Part shown: positions 22,440-33,821 of the stretch, in pieces
Position numbering within the stretch: the first letter of the stretch is position 1
Layout: the number at the start of each line of letters is the position of its first letter
Assembly: GCA_943704525.1 (NCBI GenBank)
Contig: CALSCQ010000402.1
Span: 1 to 55,220, forward strand
From: Pigoraptor vietnamica
Lineage: Eukaryota; Opisthokonta; Filasterea
Direction of reading: 5' to 3'
Length of the DNA: 55,220 nucleotides
Program-made: the position numbers and the translations under genes
Notes under the pieces: model-generated
Told to the model about the DNA's origin: nothing
The model's input: only the letters and a program-made list of their open reading frames with translations
The model's database searches: none

Positions 22440-25400
22440 ATGGCCTACGCCGTGGCGCAGTGGGTGATAACGCCCGAGGAGCGCGCGCGGTCGGACTCTA
22501 TTTTTCTGAGCCTGAAGCCGCAAGGCGGCTATCTCACGGGTGAGCTATCAAGCGCAGATGGTCGGATTGTGTGGATGTAGGCGCGCCGCACATGGTCGCT
22601 TGGTTTTCGGGCCGCGTTCTTCATGTGCGTCTGCTTGGTGGATTGCGTTTGGGCCGAGTTTGTTCGGGTGGATGTTCGAAATTGTGTTGAGTCTGTCGTC
22701 GCTGCGCAGTGTTGAGTGCTAATAGTTTGTATTGGTTTTGTTCACTGTCCGGGAAGTCTTTTGCCCTGCCGCGGTGATGCACTTGCGCGTCTGTGCTCTT
22801 CGATACGTCTGCGACTTCGTCACTTTGATTTGTTCGTGCGCTTTCACGACCTGCTCTGAATGTGGATTTGCGTTTCAATTGTAGGCCAGCAAGCGCGTGA
22901 CTACTTCTTGCAGTCGAAATTGCCCCTCCCCGTGCTCGGTCACATTTGGTAAGTAGAGTGGATTGTTCAGTGTGATGTGTGTGTGTGTGTGTGTGCATGC
23001 ACACAATGCCAAACTTTGCGTGCGGATTACGTGCCATGCGTGCACGTATTGCCCGATTTGTGTGGTTAATGTGTGGCATGCGTGCTCAGGGGCCTTGCGG
23101 ACGTGGACAAAGATGGCCGTATGACAGCCGACGAATTTGCGGTGGCCATGCACCTCCTCCAGGCGAAAATTCGCGGCATTGATCCGCCCGCGACGCTGCC
23201 GCCATCGCTGATGCCGCGCCCCGCTGCCTCTGTGCCGATGGTGGTCCCTATGGTCGTGCAGACGGGCGGCATCCCGATGTCGGTGCCGGTCGCCATTGGC
23301 GGCATGTCCGCCGTGGGTGCGATGCCCGCGTCCGTGCCAACGGCGGGCATTCAGCCAACGGCGATTGGGGCGGCCGCGCCCGGCGAGGACTGGATTGTGA
23401 GCCACGCCGAGCGACTCAAGTACAACCAGATGTTCAACCAACTGGACCAGCGCCGCGCGGGGTCCATCTCGGGCTTGCAGGCGAAGCCTGTCCTCGTCAA
23501 TTCGGGGCTACCGCAGGCCTTGCTAGCGCAAATTTGGTGCGTTGTCGCTGCGTTTCGTTCGGAAAATTTGCCTGAGAGTGGGAGCACAAGGTCTTATTTC
23601 CGTCGCCGTTTTCATTTTCACAGGTCGTTATCGGATGTTGACAAGGACGGTTCGCTCACTAGCGAAGAGTTTGCGTTGGCGATGCACCTTATCAACCGTG
23701 CGAAGAGCGGCGTGGCGATTCCGGCGGCGCTCAACGACGAGATGTTGCCTCCCTCTGTGCGAAAACAGCGGGCGCAGCAGCAGCACGTTTCGTCCCCAAA
23801 GCCCGAGCCGTCGGCGGGGCCCGACATCGAGGACCGGCTCCGCGAGAACTTCAAGCTTGGTCAGGCGGAGCTCGAGCGGCGGCGCAAGGAAGCGGAGGAC
23901 ATGGAGCGAAAGCAGAGGGAAGAGGTGGAACGAAAGCAGCGCGAGGAGGAGGAGCGTAAGCGTGAGCTCGAACGCCTCCGCCGCGAACAGGAGGAAAAGG
24001 AGCGGCAGCGGCAGCTCGAGGCGGAACTTGCCCGCCAGAAGGAGCGCGAGCGCATGATCGAGGAGGAACGGCGCCGTGAGGAGGATCGCCGGCGACGCGA
24101 CGAGCTTCTGTCGTGGGCGCGACGGGCGCGGACGGCCCTCGAGGACCTGAAGGAGCGGGAACTTGAGGCGCGCCGGCGGGCGCAGCTTGCCGCGGAACGC
24201 TTGCGGGAGGAATTGGCCTCGCTGCGCGCGCGGAGGGGGCCACTCCAAAGCGAGCTCGAGCTTGTGTCGCAGCGGCTGCGGGATGAGCGCGTCGCGACCA
24301 CCCGCGCACAGGAGGAGCTGAACGTGCGGACGATGGCGCTGGACGAGGTGAAGTTCGAGTGCGACGAGACGCGAACACTCATCGCGGGCCTCGTGGACCA
24401 GAAGCGGAGTCTCCAGCGTCAAATTGAGATGATTCAGGAGGCGCTCGCTGGCAACAACAACACGCAGCGCATGCAGGCCCTCCTCCAGGGCGTTCGCGAT
24501 TCGGTCGAGCGCCTGAAGATTGAGGTGCGCACGCTCGAGGCGGACGTGACGATCAAGCGTGCGGAGCAGGCGACGCGCATGACGCAGGGGCAGACGCTGC
24601 GCGCCGAGCTTGTTGCGGCGACTCGAATTGTCGAGCAGTTGACAGAGCGGAAGCGCGTCCTCTTGGAGGCCGAGATTGGGCGGGCGAAGGAGGAGCACAT
24701 GCGGGAGATGCGCGAACGACGAGACCGCGAAGAGCGTGCACGCCGCGAGCGCGAAGAAAAGGAGCGGAAGGAGCGCGAGGACCGCGCGAAGCGGGAGAAG
24801 GAGGAGCGGGATCGTCAAGAGAAGGAGCGGAGAGAGCGGGAAGAGCGCGACCGAAAGGAGCGGGAAGAGAAGGAGAGGAAGGAGAAGGAGCGGCGAGAGC
24901 GCGAGGCACGCGAACAGAAGGAGCGTGAAGAGCGCGAGCAGCGGGAACGGAAGGCGCGAGAGGAGGCGGCGGCGGCCAGCGCACTCGCTGCATCTGCGGC
25001 CGCTGCGACCGTTTCGGCAACGACGACCACGAAGAAGGCGCCGCCTGTGCCGACCAAGGTGACTGCGCAGACGCCGGCAAAGGTCGAGGCGACGGTGCAA
25101 CCACCGCCGACTCCCGCCAAGCCCACGGCTGCGGCCACAGCTGTCGCAAGCGCGGCGCCCCCCGCGACCCCGCCCAAGCCTACGCCTCCTGCGCTTCCGC
25201 CGAAGGGTGCGTGTTCTTTTCGCTTTTTTTTTTTCTCTCCATCGAAATGGTGTGCTTTTGAGTTCTCGTCGTGACTTTTTTGGTGCGCTGTTTCCGTTGA
25301 ACTGTAACTCATCGCATGATGTTCGTACCGCGCCACAGAAGGGAAGCCGAAGGTTGGGTTCGCGCCCGAGCCGTCGGTCATTGAGACGCCGAGCTTCAAC

Positions 25401-27743
25401 GGGGCCCATGAAGAACCGGCCGCCGAGCCCGAGCCCGAGAAGCCTGCCGAGCCTACGCCGGCGTCGAACGACGTGTATTATCGCGCGATCTACGCTTACA
25501 CGGCCGCCAACCACGACGAGCTGTCGTTTTCGGAGGGCGCTTTGATACGTTACGTGAACGCGGTCGATGCGGACTGGGTTGAGGGCGAGCTGAACGGCGT
25601 CACGGGTCTTTTCCCCCTGAGCTACGTCGAGCTGCAGCAGCACGGTGCGAATGGCGCGGCCGCCGCTGGCGTTGTTTCGGACAGCGACATTCTGGCGAAG
25701 CTCGAGGAGGAGAATCGGCGCGTGGAGGACGAGAAGCGCAAGGCGGAGACGCTTATGCGCATCGAGGCTGAGAACCGGCGGCTCGAGGAGGCGCAGAGGC
25801 GAAAGGAGGAGGCGCGGCGCAAGCAGGAGGAGGAGGACAAGAAGAAGCGTGCCGAGGAGGAGAAGAAGCGCGCCGAGGAGGAGCGCAAGAAGAAGGAGGA
25901 GGAGGAGAAGAAGCGCAAGGCGGCGGCGCTCGAGGAGGAGAAGAGGCGTAAGGCGGAGGAGGAGCGCAAGCGGAAGGAGGAGGAAGAGAGGAAGAAGAAG
26001 GAGGAGGAGGAGCGCAAGCGGAAGGCGGCGGAGGAGGAGAAGAAGCGGAAGGAGGAGGAGGAGCGCAAGCGAAAGGAAGAGGAGGAGAAGAAGAAGAAGG
26101 CCGCCGAGGACGAGAAGAAGCGCAAGGCCGAGGAGGAGGAGCGCAAGAAGAAGGCGGCAGAGGAGGAGAAGCGTCGCAAGGAGGAGGAGGAGCGCAGCAA
26201 CAAGCAGGCCAAGGTCGCCGCGATCATGGCCCGCAGCAAGTCGGGCACCACGGTCGGCAGCGGGGGGGCTCTTGGCACGGCGCTGGCGTCGAGTGCCACG
26301 GCTGCCTCGCTGTCCTCTTCTGCGTCGAATGCGTCTCTTCCTTCGGCGGGCGAACGTGAGTGTTATCCGGTAGTGCGCACGAGAGTGTCTAGCATCGAGC
26401 AGCCTTGTAACGATCCATTTTTTGCATGTGCGAAAACGCAGGTTTTGTGGCCCTGTACTCGTATGCCGCTCAGAACGAGGACGAGGTCTCGTTCAACGCG
26501 GGCGATGCGGTGGCTGTGGTCGAGAAGGGCACCGACGGATGGTGGAAAGGCACTGTGGGAGGCGCGACGGGCTATTTCCCTGCCAACTACGTTGAGGAAG
26601 CGCCCCCGGAGCCCGTCAAGCCCGCGGTTGTGGTTGAGCCTGCCGCGGAATGTGGGTATCGTCCATTCTGATTGTGGTCTGCTCGACTCACTCTATTAGC
26701 TCGATTAGCTCTCTGCTCTGTGTGGTCGCAAATCTTTCTGTAGCTTTTGTTCAGAAAACGATAACTCAGCGGGTTACTGCTCTGCAGACATGGTGGCGCT
26801 TTACGCGTACGCGGGTGGCCAGGATGGCGACCTCACGTTCAACGCGGGCGATTCCGTGCGCGTCTTGCAAAAGTCTGACAACGGCTGGTGGGAGGGCGAG
26901 TGCAACGGCTTGCGAGGGTGGTTTCCGTCGACGCACGTGCAGGCCGACGCCGGCGCGTCCGGAAGCGGCGCGTCGTCTCCGGCGCCCGGACGTCGCCAGT
27001 CGATGATGGTCCCGGGAGCCAAGAAGGGCGGAATGCCAGGTGCGTGTTGCTGCAAGGGGGCCATCTGTGACTTTGTTTTCCCATGCCGATCGAAATCGCG
27101 ATTTCGTGCCTCCCTCGCGTCTCACCCGTCGTATTTTTTCACCTGCAGTGATTGCCAAGGTCGTTCGCGCGTACAACGCAACGAGCGAGACGGAACTGTC
27201 GCTCCAACTCGGACAGCTGATTCAGATCAAGACGATGGACGACCCCAGCTGGTGGGAGGGCACTGCGCAGAGCCGCGGCAAGAAGAAAGAGACGGGCTGG
27301 TTCCCGGCGGACTGCGTGCAGCTTATGGAGAAGAAGGGGAGCATCGCGGGTGCGTCGGTTGCGGCGGGCGGTGCGTCTGCTCCGGCGCTCGGTGCCCGTG
27401 CAGCGGCGCGGAAGTCTATTATTCGCACGGGATCTTCGCATTCGCTCGTGGATGAAGGTGTGTGTGAGATGCATGCTTTGCATTGCAAGTGGCTGGTTTT
27501 GTGATGGTCGATTGATGGAGAGAGGACTCACATTTCTTCTTTTTTTTGGCCATCCCAGTGACTGTCACGGCCAAGTTTGCGTACACCGCGCAAAAGGGCG
27601 ACGAGCTGTCGTTCATTGAGGGCGATTCGATTGTCGTGCGCCACCGCGACGATAGCGGATGGTGGGAGGGCGAGCTCAATGGCCAAGTCGGTTATTTCCC
27701 GATAAGCTATTGCGAGGAGCCTGCGCAGAAACGTACGGATTAA
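22440..27743 (+). CDS. ITSN: Intersectin, N-terminal half: EH-EH-coiled coil-SH3 x5
   Basis: Nine exons: 22440-22539, 22885-22948, 23090-23536, 23624-25206, 25339-26355, 26442-26651, 26788-27039, 27149-27457, 27559-27743. They total 4167 nt, giving 1388 residues. EH1 (about 1-85) begins [15 protein letters not shown] and EH2 spans about 150-240. Both carry the Ca2+ EF-loop ([26 protein letters not shown]) and the NPF-pocket Trp (HIWGLAD; QIWSLSD). A charged coiled coil covers about 270-650, followed by an Ala/Pro linker. SH3-A lies at about 777-835, and SH3-B to -E near 1071, 1142, 1226 and 1329, each with an ALYAY-like start and a WW or WWEG core. A Lys/Glu block of about 180 residues lies between SH3-A and SH3-B. 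Intersectin scaffolds clathrin-coated pits, binding Epsin/Eps15 through EH and dynamin, synaptojanin and N-WASP through SH3. The frame stops six residues after SH3-E. Confidence 0.93.
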
Positions 27744-28294
27744 GCGGCGGGAGCGTGCGCAGCGCGTGCGGGAAGAAATTTGTTATGCGTTGCGCTTGTT
27801 TGTGTCTGCGTGGTTATGCTCGGCGTTTGTTGATGGCGTGTTTGGCGCTTGTCTTGGCGCGTTGCGTTGCCGGCTGCGTGTGCGAGATTTGGGAACGATT
27901 GTCTTGGCACTCACGGATGGATATTTGTTGCCCGGGCGGTCTCACTGCATGCGGTGTCGTGACTGTGTTCGTGTGGTGCGTGCTCCTGTGTGAGTGTGTG
28001 TGTGTGTTTGTGTGTGAGGCTGCGCGGGCTGGGCCGGTTTCCATCCGTGAGGCGCCCTGGCGTCCGTTGCCCGCGCCCTTGCCGTTTGAGTGGCGTGTCG
28101 TTTGGTGTGTGTCGACCTCGTGTGCAATGCATGAGACGAGACCGCCCTGGCAATAAATCGCCATCCGTTGAGTTGCGTTTTTTGCGTGCGTGCGTTGTCC
28201 TATGCGTGCGCACTCTGGGTAGCGTGCTTCGTAGCTTGGTCACGCGCACTCACGCACTCCGCACATCTTCCGCACTCACACAGAGCGCGGCAAC
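27744..28294 (+). other. Spacer, or a 551-nt intron, between the two intersectin halves
   Basis: If the halves are separate genes, this is a 3' UTR plus promoter. An AATAAA at 28152-28157 supports that. If they are one gene, a donor C|GTACGG (GT at 27733-27734) and an acceptor CACACAG (AG at 28282-28283) would join in frame across nearly this whole interval. It is GT-rich and holds no other frame of interest. Confidence 0.5.
28152..28157 (+). terminator. AATAAA poly(A) signal after the intersectin SH3 half
   Basis: A canonical hexamer 409 nt after the intersectin stop and 138 nt before the next ATG. It is the main sequence evidence for two separate transcripts. Confidence 0.4.
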
Positions 28295-30930
28295 ATGGTC
28301 ATCCAAGAGGTGGACTGGGCGACTGCCGTCGGGCCTCAGATTGCGAGTTCAGTGAGCGCCGCCGAGGCGAAGCGCCAGAACCTCATCTTTGAGCTTATCT
28401 TCACCGAACAGAGCTATGTCAAGGATCTCGAGCTTGTCATGGAGGTCTGTGTCACGATCACTGCGCACGTGATGCAGTGGGTTTCTCGCTTGTTTGCTTG
28501 TGTCACAATCACTGCGCACGGTTGATGTAGAGGGTTTCTCGCTTGTTTGCGGACGCGTGTGCGTGGAAATTGCCCATTTGTGGCTCAACGGTTCGTCGTC
28601 TTCCCCAGGTCTTCTACCATCCCATGCGCGACAAGGGCCTCGTGACGAAGCAGGAGCTTCACACGCTGTTCATCAACTGGGAGCACCTCCTCACGTGCAA
28701 CCAGCGCCTCGTTGCCGCCCTCGTCCAGCGCCAGCAAGCCGACCAGTTTGTTGTCAAATCGCTGGGCGACATTCTCGTCCGCGAGGTGCGTGTCGTGTGA
28801 AATTCCTACTCCTCCCCCGAGGCAATTCCCGCTGTTGCTAACCGCTTTTGGTCGTGTTGCTTATCCTTTTGTGGACTCGGCCGCACCGCAGTTTCCGCAA
28901 ATGGAAGGCTACATCCAGTATTGCAGCGGGCAGGCCAAGTCGGCGTCGTTTCTCTCGAACAAGACGGGCGTCGCTTGGATCCAGTTTCTCAAGAAGGTGT
29001 CGCAGGACCCGCGTACCCTCCACCTGCCGCTCAGCAGCTTTCTCCTCAAGCCCATGCAGCGCATCACAAAGTACCCGCTCCTCCTCCAAAAGGTTTGTCA
29101 ATACGACTGAACGTGTGGTGCAAGGGACTGCTGATTTGCTGCATCAAGGGGATGTGCCGGCTAACACCTTTTTTGTGTGGTGCCCGCAGATTAAGCAGCA
29201 CACGCCGCCCGATCACCCCGACTATGCGAACATGTCTCTTGCCCTCGAGAAGTCCGAGGCGCTTGCCGCCGCCGTGAACGAGGGCGTACGGCGCAAGGAG
29301 AGTGAGCAGAAGCTCAAGTGGATCCAGGCGCACCTCAACACGGATACGCTGACGGAGGTGAGTGTCGGTGATGACTTGACAAAGACGACAAGAAGACACC
29401 CGTGCGCACAATTTGACATTAATGTGGCTGGCGTTGCAGAAATTGGACGTGACGTCCGACACGAACTCGATCGGTCCGCGGCAGTACCTCCACGAGGGGT
29501 GCGTGTTCAAGCTGAAGAGCGGCAAGGAACTGTACATGTTCCTCTTCAACGACCTCGTCCTCATGACGCTGCGCCGGAAGCCGATGCTCGCGGGGGCGCG
29601 CGCGGAGACGGACTTCCAGTTCACTATTTACAAGAAGGTGCGATGAGAATGTGTTTGAAATCGCCTCGCGCTCCCCTTGATATGCTGTGCTGTGCGTTAC
29701 TGATCGTGCGTGCGCATCCCAGCCCATCCCGGTTCACATGATTGCCGTCAAGGACATTCAGAGCCAGACGTACCGTGGGTATCTTGTTGCGTGGTCGTAA
29801 GTGGTCGCCTGTGCGTCCCACTGTACTGATTGTGCGTGCCCATCGCCCCGCGCAGCCGACTGCGTCTTCCAGATTATCCACAGCCAGGAGGTGCACAACC
29901 TGCGCACGGAGAGCCCCCGCGACCGCAAGGTGTGGATCGACAAGCTCACCGAGGCGCACCGCTCGTACCTGGACCACCAGATTCAGACTGCAAAGGGTGC
30001 GTTGGAGGTCGCTCGCTCTGGTGGTGCGTTTGTGGTGAAGTGGCGCCGTCATTACGAGCGTCGATGTGGATGTTTGGGTAAAGACGCTCACATTTGTGTC
30101 TCGCCGCAGGTCGCACCTACAGCCAGTCGGAGTCGAACCTCGGCACGCTGACGCTGACGGTTGTCGAGGGGATCAATCTGATGGCCGCCGATCAAAACGG
30201 TATGCGGCGCCTATCGCGGAGCCTGCAGTACTTGCTGTCAGTCACGCACTGACACTCGCTGTTTTGTTTTGCGCACAGGCAAGAGCGACCCGTACTGCGT
30301 CATCAAGCTCGGCGACCAGTGCGTCAAGACTAAAGTTATCAAGGAGAACCTCAACCCCCGCTGGAACAGCGAGGTACGAATTTTTCGTGCGTGCTTGTGT
30401 TGTGCCTGGGCCTGGGCCTGTGCCTGTGTCTGTGCCTGTGCGTGTCTGTACTTGTCACAACTCACATTGCACGCCTTCGCCCCCTCTCAGTTTTTCCTCA
30501 CCGTCACGAGCCTCGATGAGCGCCTCAATGTCAGTGTGTATGATCAAGACGAGTATTCCAAAGACGGTAAGTACCGCGCACATGTGGACCATACTTGCCT
30601 TCCCCTCGACCCTCGGATGCATTCGTATGTGCACTGCACTCGACGAGATCATGGCGCTCGCTTATACGCCTATTCACAATTCTTTCTTTCTCTTCCTAAC
30701 GCACACTTATATGTACTCATGACACGTGGCGCTTGATCTTGGAGTATCTCTGACACATCTCCGCCGCACGCGCGTGTAACTGCGCAGACTTTTTGGGCTC
30801 CGTCGAGTTTGACATTCGCTCGCTCGAGTCGATGGACCCGTTCCGCCTGCGCCGCCTTCAGGTGCCCCTCGAGCACGTCAACACGGGCGAAATCGTCATG
30901 AAGGTCGAGTTCAACCTCAAGAAGAACTGA
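28295..30930 (+). CDS. Intersectin-type RhoGEF: DH-PH-C2
   Basis: Eleven exons: 28295-28444, 28609-28785, 28892-29092, 29190-29357, 29440-29637, 29723-29774, 29856-29996, 30110-30199, 30279-30373, 30491-30566, 30788-30930. They total 1491 nt, giving 496 residues. ATG 28295 has a good context (CAACATGG). DH: about 25-235, with CR1 FELIFTEQSYVKDLELV and CR3 LPLSSFLLKPMQRITKYPLL, then NEGVRRKES and KLKWIQAHLN as in ITSN1. PH: about 245-350 (KELYMFLFNDLVLMT; TYPDCVFQIIHSQEVHNLR). C2: about 365-495 (VVEGINLMAADQNGKSDPYC; VYDQDEYSKDDFLGS). The order and linkers match the C-terminus of long intersectin, a Cdc42 GEF coupling endocytosis to actin. It sits 551 bp after the SH3 half on the same strand. 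Unlike human ITSN1, the C2 loops keep a full set of Asp residues. Confidence 0.92.
28448..28550 (+). repeat. 51-bp tandem duplication in intron 1 of the DH-PH-C2 gene
   Basis: Two imperfect copies begin TGTGTCAC(G/A)ATCACTGCGCAC at 28448 and 28499, and both end GGGTTTCTCGCTTGTTTGC. Together they make up most of the intron. Confidence 0.8.
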
Positions 30931-31542
30931 GGCGTCTGCCGCTTGGAGACTCACTTTGTATCTCTCGCACGTCCTTGCGTTTGCGTGTGTCGCGTGCGTT
31001 TCGTGTTGTATGGCTTGCGTCTCGTGTGTACATGTGCGTGCGTACTTGCAGCGTGGATTCCTGTGCCATCACACCCCACCGCCAAATCATTTGCGTTCGC
31101 TGCGTGAGCTTTTGCGCGTGTCGCGTGCGCTGCGTTTGCATTTTGTCACTTCCAGAGGCTGTCGCAGGGGCCGCGTGCTTGACGCCGCGGCGCCCTTCCC
31201 CGGCAGTCTACTGCGTCTGCGTTGTCGTGCAGATTATTCTTCTCAGCGGTCCCGCACCGCTAATATAAGCGAGCGTCACATGCTTGTGAGAGCGCATAAT
31301 ATGGCACCATCCACAAAGGCTGATAGCCGACCCGCATTTTTAGTGACGGATCGTTCGCTCATTGCAACGACACCCGCAAACGCAGCAAGACATATCCGGG
31401 CACGCGCGGCGCTACCCGCGCGAATCTCCGGCCAAACCAAACACCAGCCCCAACGCCCAGAGGTCCACGCGACCTCCACGCAGCGCGCACACAGTAGTAT
31501 CACACGCCGCCCATTATACACAAGAAGCGCCAGCAGACGCGT
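30931..31542. other. Convergent intergenic region
   Basis: This lies between the 3' ends of the DH-PH-C2 gene (+) and the OSCP gene (-). I see no conserved frame, RNA or repeat. Its length is typical for the window. Confidence 0.4.
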
Positions 31543-32274
31543 TTAGATGCTCGCAGTGAGTGCCTGCGTGAGCTTGTTGATCTGCAGAGGCGAGAAGGGA
31601 CGCGTGAGCAATGACACAACAAAGGCCAACTGATCAGTGCGCGCAATAGCGGGGACACAACGGACCTTCGTGGCGACCGAGAGATCGACGTAAAGCTCCT
31701 CCTCGATGTTGACAATAACGCCGCCAATCACAGCGGGGTCCACCTGCAGCACGCACACACAATAGCGAATCAGATCCCACCCTCTTGGGGCTACAGGCTC
31801 CTTGATAGAGTGCACTATTACTGGCCAGCCTACCACTGGCCCACACTGGGCTACTTGCTGCAGTCGTCCACACACTCGTACACACCTTGTACGTGATGCT
31901 GAGCGTCTGGCCTTGGCCGGCAAAGCTGCTCACGGCAGCCTCCACCTTCTTCATCGACGCCTCATCGAGTGCCTACAGCCACAACAGATCGCCATCAGCA
32001 CCCGCCCACGCAACTTCAATGTCTTTTAGCCGGTGAGCGGCCACCCACCTTCGCCGTCGTCACCGTGCACTCGACCTCCTTGCGGTGCGCGCGCATAATC
32101 TTGCCGAACGTCGTCGAAATGTCCTCAGCCCACGCGAGGCGGTTGTTCTGAGCAAGAACGGCTGGCAGGGCAAACAGGGAAAACATCACTTGTCAATGCC
32201 AAACAGGCACATCGGCAGACCACAACCAATTCTAAGAAGAGCCCACACACACACACACACACAAATACACACAC

Positions 32275-32323
<49 letters not shown>

Positions 32324-33137
32324 AAAGAAAGAAAAAGAAAAAAGAAAAGGAATAGCGCGCACACGCACTGAAAAAGTTGGTCGTGACCGGGTTGAAGTTG
32401 GACGCCTTGAAGAGCGTCTTGACGGCCTCGGCCTTCTTGGTGCGGCCCTTGGTCGGGTCCTTGAGGAAGCCCACAAACTTGGGGTTCTTCTTCACGAGCT
32501 CGCCAATCACCTGCATGTCCTTGCTGACGGCGTCGAGCTGCTTCTGCTTGCTCGCAGACACGTACAGCGCCTCGGCATAGCGGCCCGTCACGCCATACGC
32601 GCGAAGAGGCGGCTGCAAAAATTATCCAGGCGCATATGAGCAGGGGTTCATCGGCAGAGAAAGACGTGTGCGAGCGTTGAATGGCACTAAAAAGGCGCAT
32701 CCCATCAGCTCATCCCACGGTGACACTTCGCAATGACGCCGCGAAACCCGATGCCAAAGTTACGTAAAATCCGCCCCATTCCTCAAATGCTTTGGAAGAA
32801 ACACAGCGAGAAAAAAGCCAAGTCTGTTCTGCAGCGAATCTAAACCCTCAAGAAAGCGCCCTTCGCGGCAATCCGTCCAGTGTGGCCCCATTCGGCAACC
32901 ACCCGTCAAAACCAACCTTCACGTTGGCCGTGGCTGCCGCGGCGGCCGTCGCAAGACCACGCGCCTGCGCCATAAAACATGAGAAAACGGTACACAAGCC
33001 ACTGTACATGTGCCACTCGACAATAGTCGTCTGCTTTCGAACCCACACACGAGCGTAGCGTGTCACATCGCACAATCAGCACGAACCTGCGCAACGGGCG
33101 CCGAGAGGGCCATACGGCCAAGACGTGCGAGCATCAT
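31543..33137 (-). CDS. ATP5PO: Mitochondrial ATP synthase OSCP subunit (delta/ATP5PO)
   Basis: Seven exons (high to low): 33137-33087, 32964-32917, 32612-32369, 32161-32049, 31972-31886, 31743-31666, 31581-31543. They total 660 nt, giving 219 residues; bovine precursor is 213. The start MMLARLGRMALSAPVAQARG is an Arg-containing mitochondrial presequence. The mature part has PPLRAYGVTGRYAEALYVSA, matching '[20 protein letters not shown]' of OSCP, then EVECTVTTAKALDEAS, and ends VDPAVIGGVIVNIEEELYVD...INKLTQAL, the family's C-terminal domain. OSCP caps the F1 hexamer and links it to the peripheral stalk. Five of the six introns start GTNNGT; intron 2 starts GTTGGT. Confidence 0.96.
32243..32319 (-). 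repeat. (CA)n / (TG)n microsatellite in OSCP intron 3
   Basis: A CA tract on + (TG on the sense strand) with two short interruptions, preceded in the sense direction by a polypyrimidine run. It lies wholly inside the intron between 32369 and 32161. Confidence 0.9.
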
Positions 33138-33222
33138 TTTCAACTACGCGCGCACGACACCTAAAACACACGCACACGGGCGTGCTTTGGCTTGGTGAAG
33201 AGCCTTTGAAGCACACGAGAGC

Positions 33223-33255
33223 GTCTCTCTCTCTCTCTCTCTCTCGCTCTCTCTG
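33223..33255. repeat. (CT)n tract in a divergent promoter
   Basis: About 33 nt of CT repeats interrupted once by CG, 86 nt upstream of the OSCP start. It is GAGA on the OSCP sense strand, a composition often found in nucleosome-poor promoters. Confidence 0.8.
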
Positions 33256-33375
33256 ACACAGCTCACGGGCACCAAACTGAAGGTGTTCGCTTTTTGATCA
33301 AAAATCAGTTGCATTTCAATTCAAGTCGCACAGATCATCCGGGGGCGCGGTCGTGGCGTGGGTGGGTCCATTCTT

Positions 33376-33424
33376 GCGAGATCTCGCTTATAAATTTACC
33401 CGACAGGTTTGAGCGAGATTTCGC
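33376..33424. promoter_or_regulatory. Two GCGAGAT(C/T)TCGC palindromes flanking TATAAA
   Basis: A perfect 12-nt palindrome GCGAGATCTCGC at 33376-33387 abuts TATAAA at 33389-33394. A one-mismatch copy, GCGAGATTTCGC, follows at 33413-33424. Centre spacing is 37 bp. The arrangement looks like a core promoter with a repeated dimer site, 428 nt before the ATG of the surface-protein gene (or serving OSCP). Confidence 0.35.
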
Positions 33425-33821
33425 AAACGAATGTGATTGGTGTAAGTTTTGTGGGTTTCGTGTTCGTTGTTGCCTTTTATGGTGCGTGCGTGTCCTTTCG
33501 GTCGTATCGCAGCCAGCACCAAAAGGGGCATGATCACTGATGTGGAGGCTAGGGTGGGTGTTTGGCTGTTGTGACTGATCGCGTGTGGAGGCAAAGGTGG
33601 GTGTTTGGGCTCACACACTGCTGTCGACGGCGAGTTCCGTTCCCACGCCATCCCTTGAAATGTAGGAAAGGCGCGCACAAGTCCCCGCTGCACTTGGTAC
33701 TCTCCATCTAGCGCTCGATCGCTTGCACACTGTGTGCACGTGGGTTGTAGCCTGCGTCGTGCACTGCGACAGCAACTTTCGAGGCGGATTTCGTCCCTCG
33801 CGGGGTCCGCGTGCCGCGGCA

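Larger units (their letters stand above)
33138..33821. other. Divergent promoter region, OSCP (-) / fibro-slime-HYR gene (+)
   Basis: This 684-nt region between two divergent starts holds a (CT)n tract, an AT-richer part at 33290-33430 with a TATAAA (33389-33394), and two palindromic GCGAGAT(C/T)TCGC sites. No gene is seen. Confidence 0.5.
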
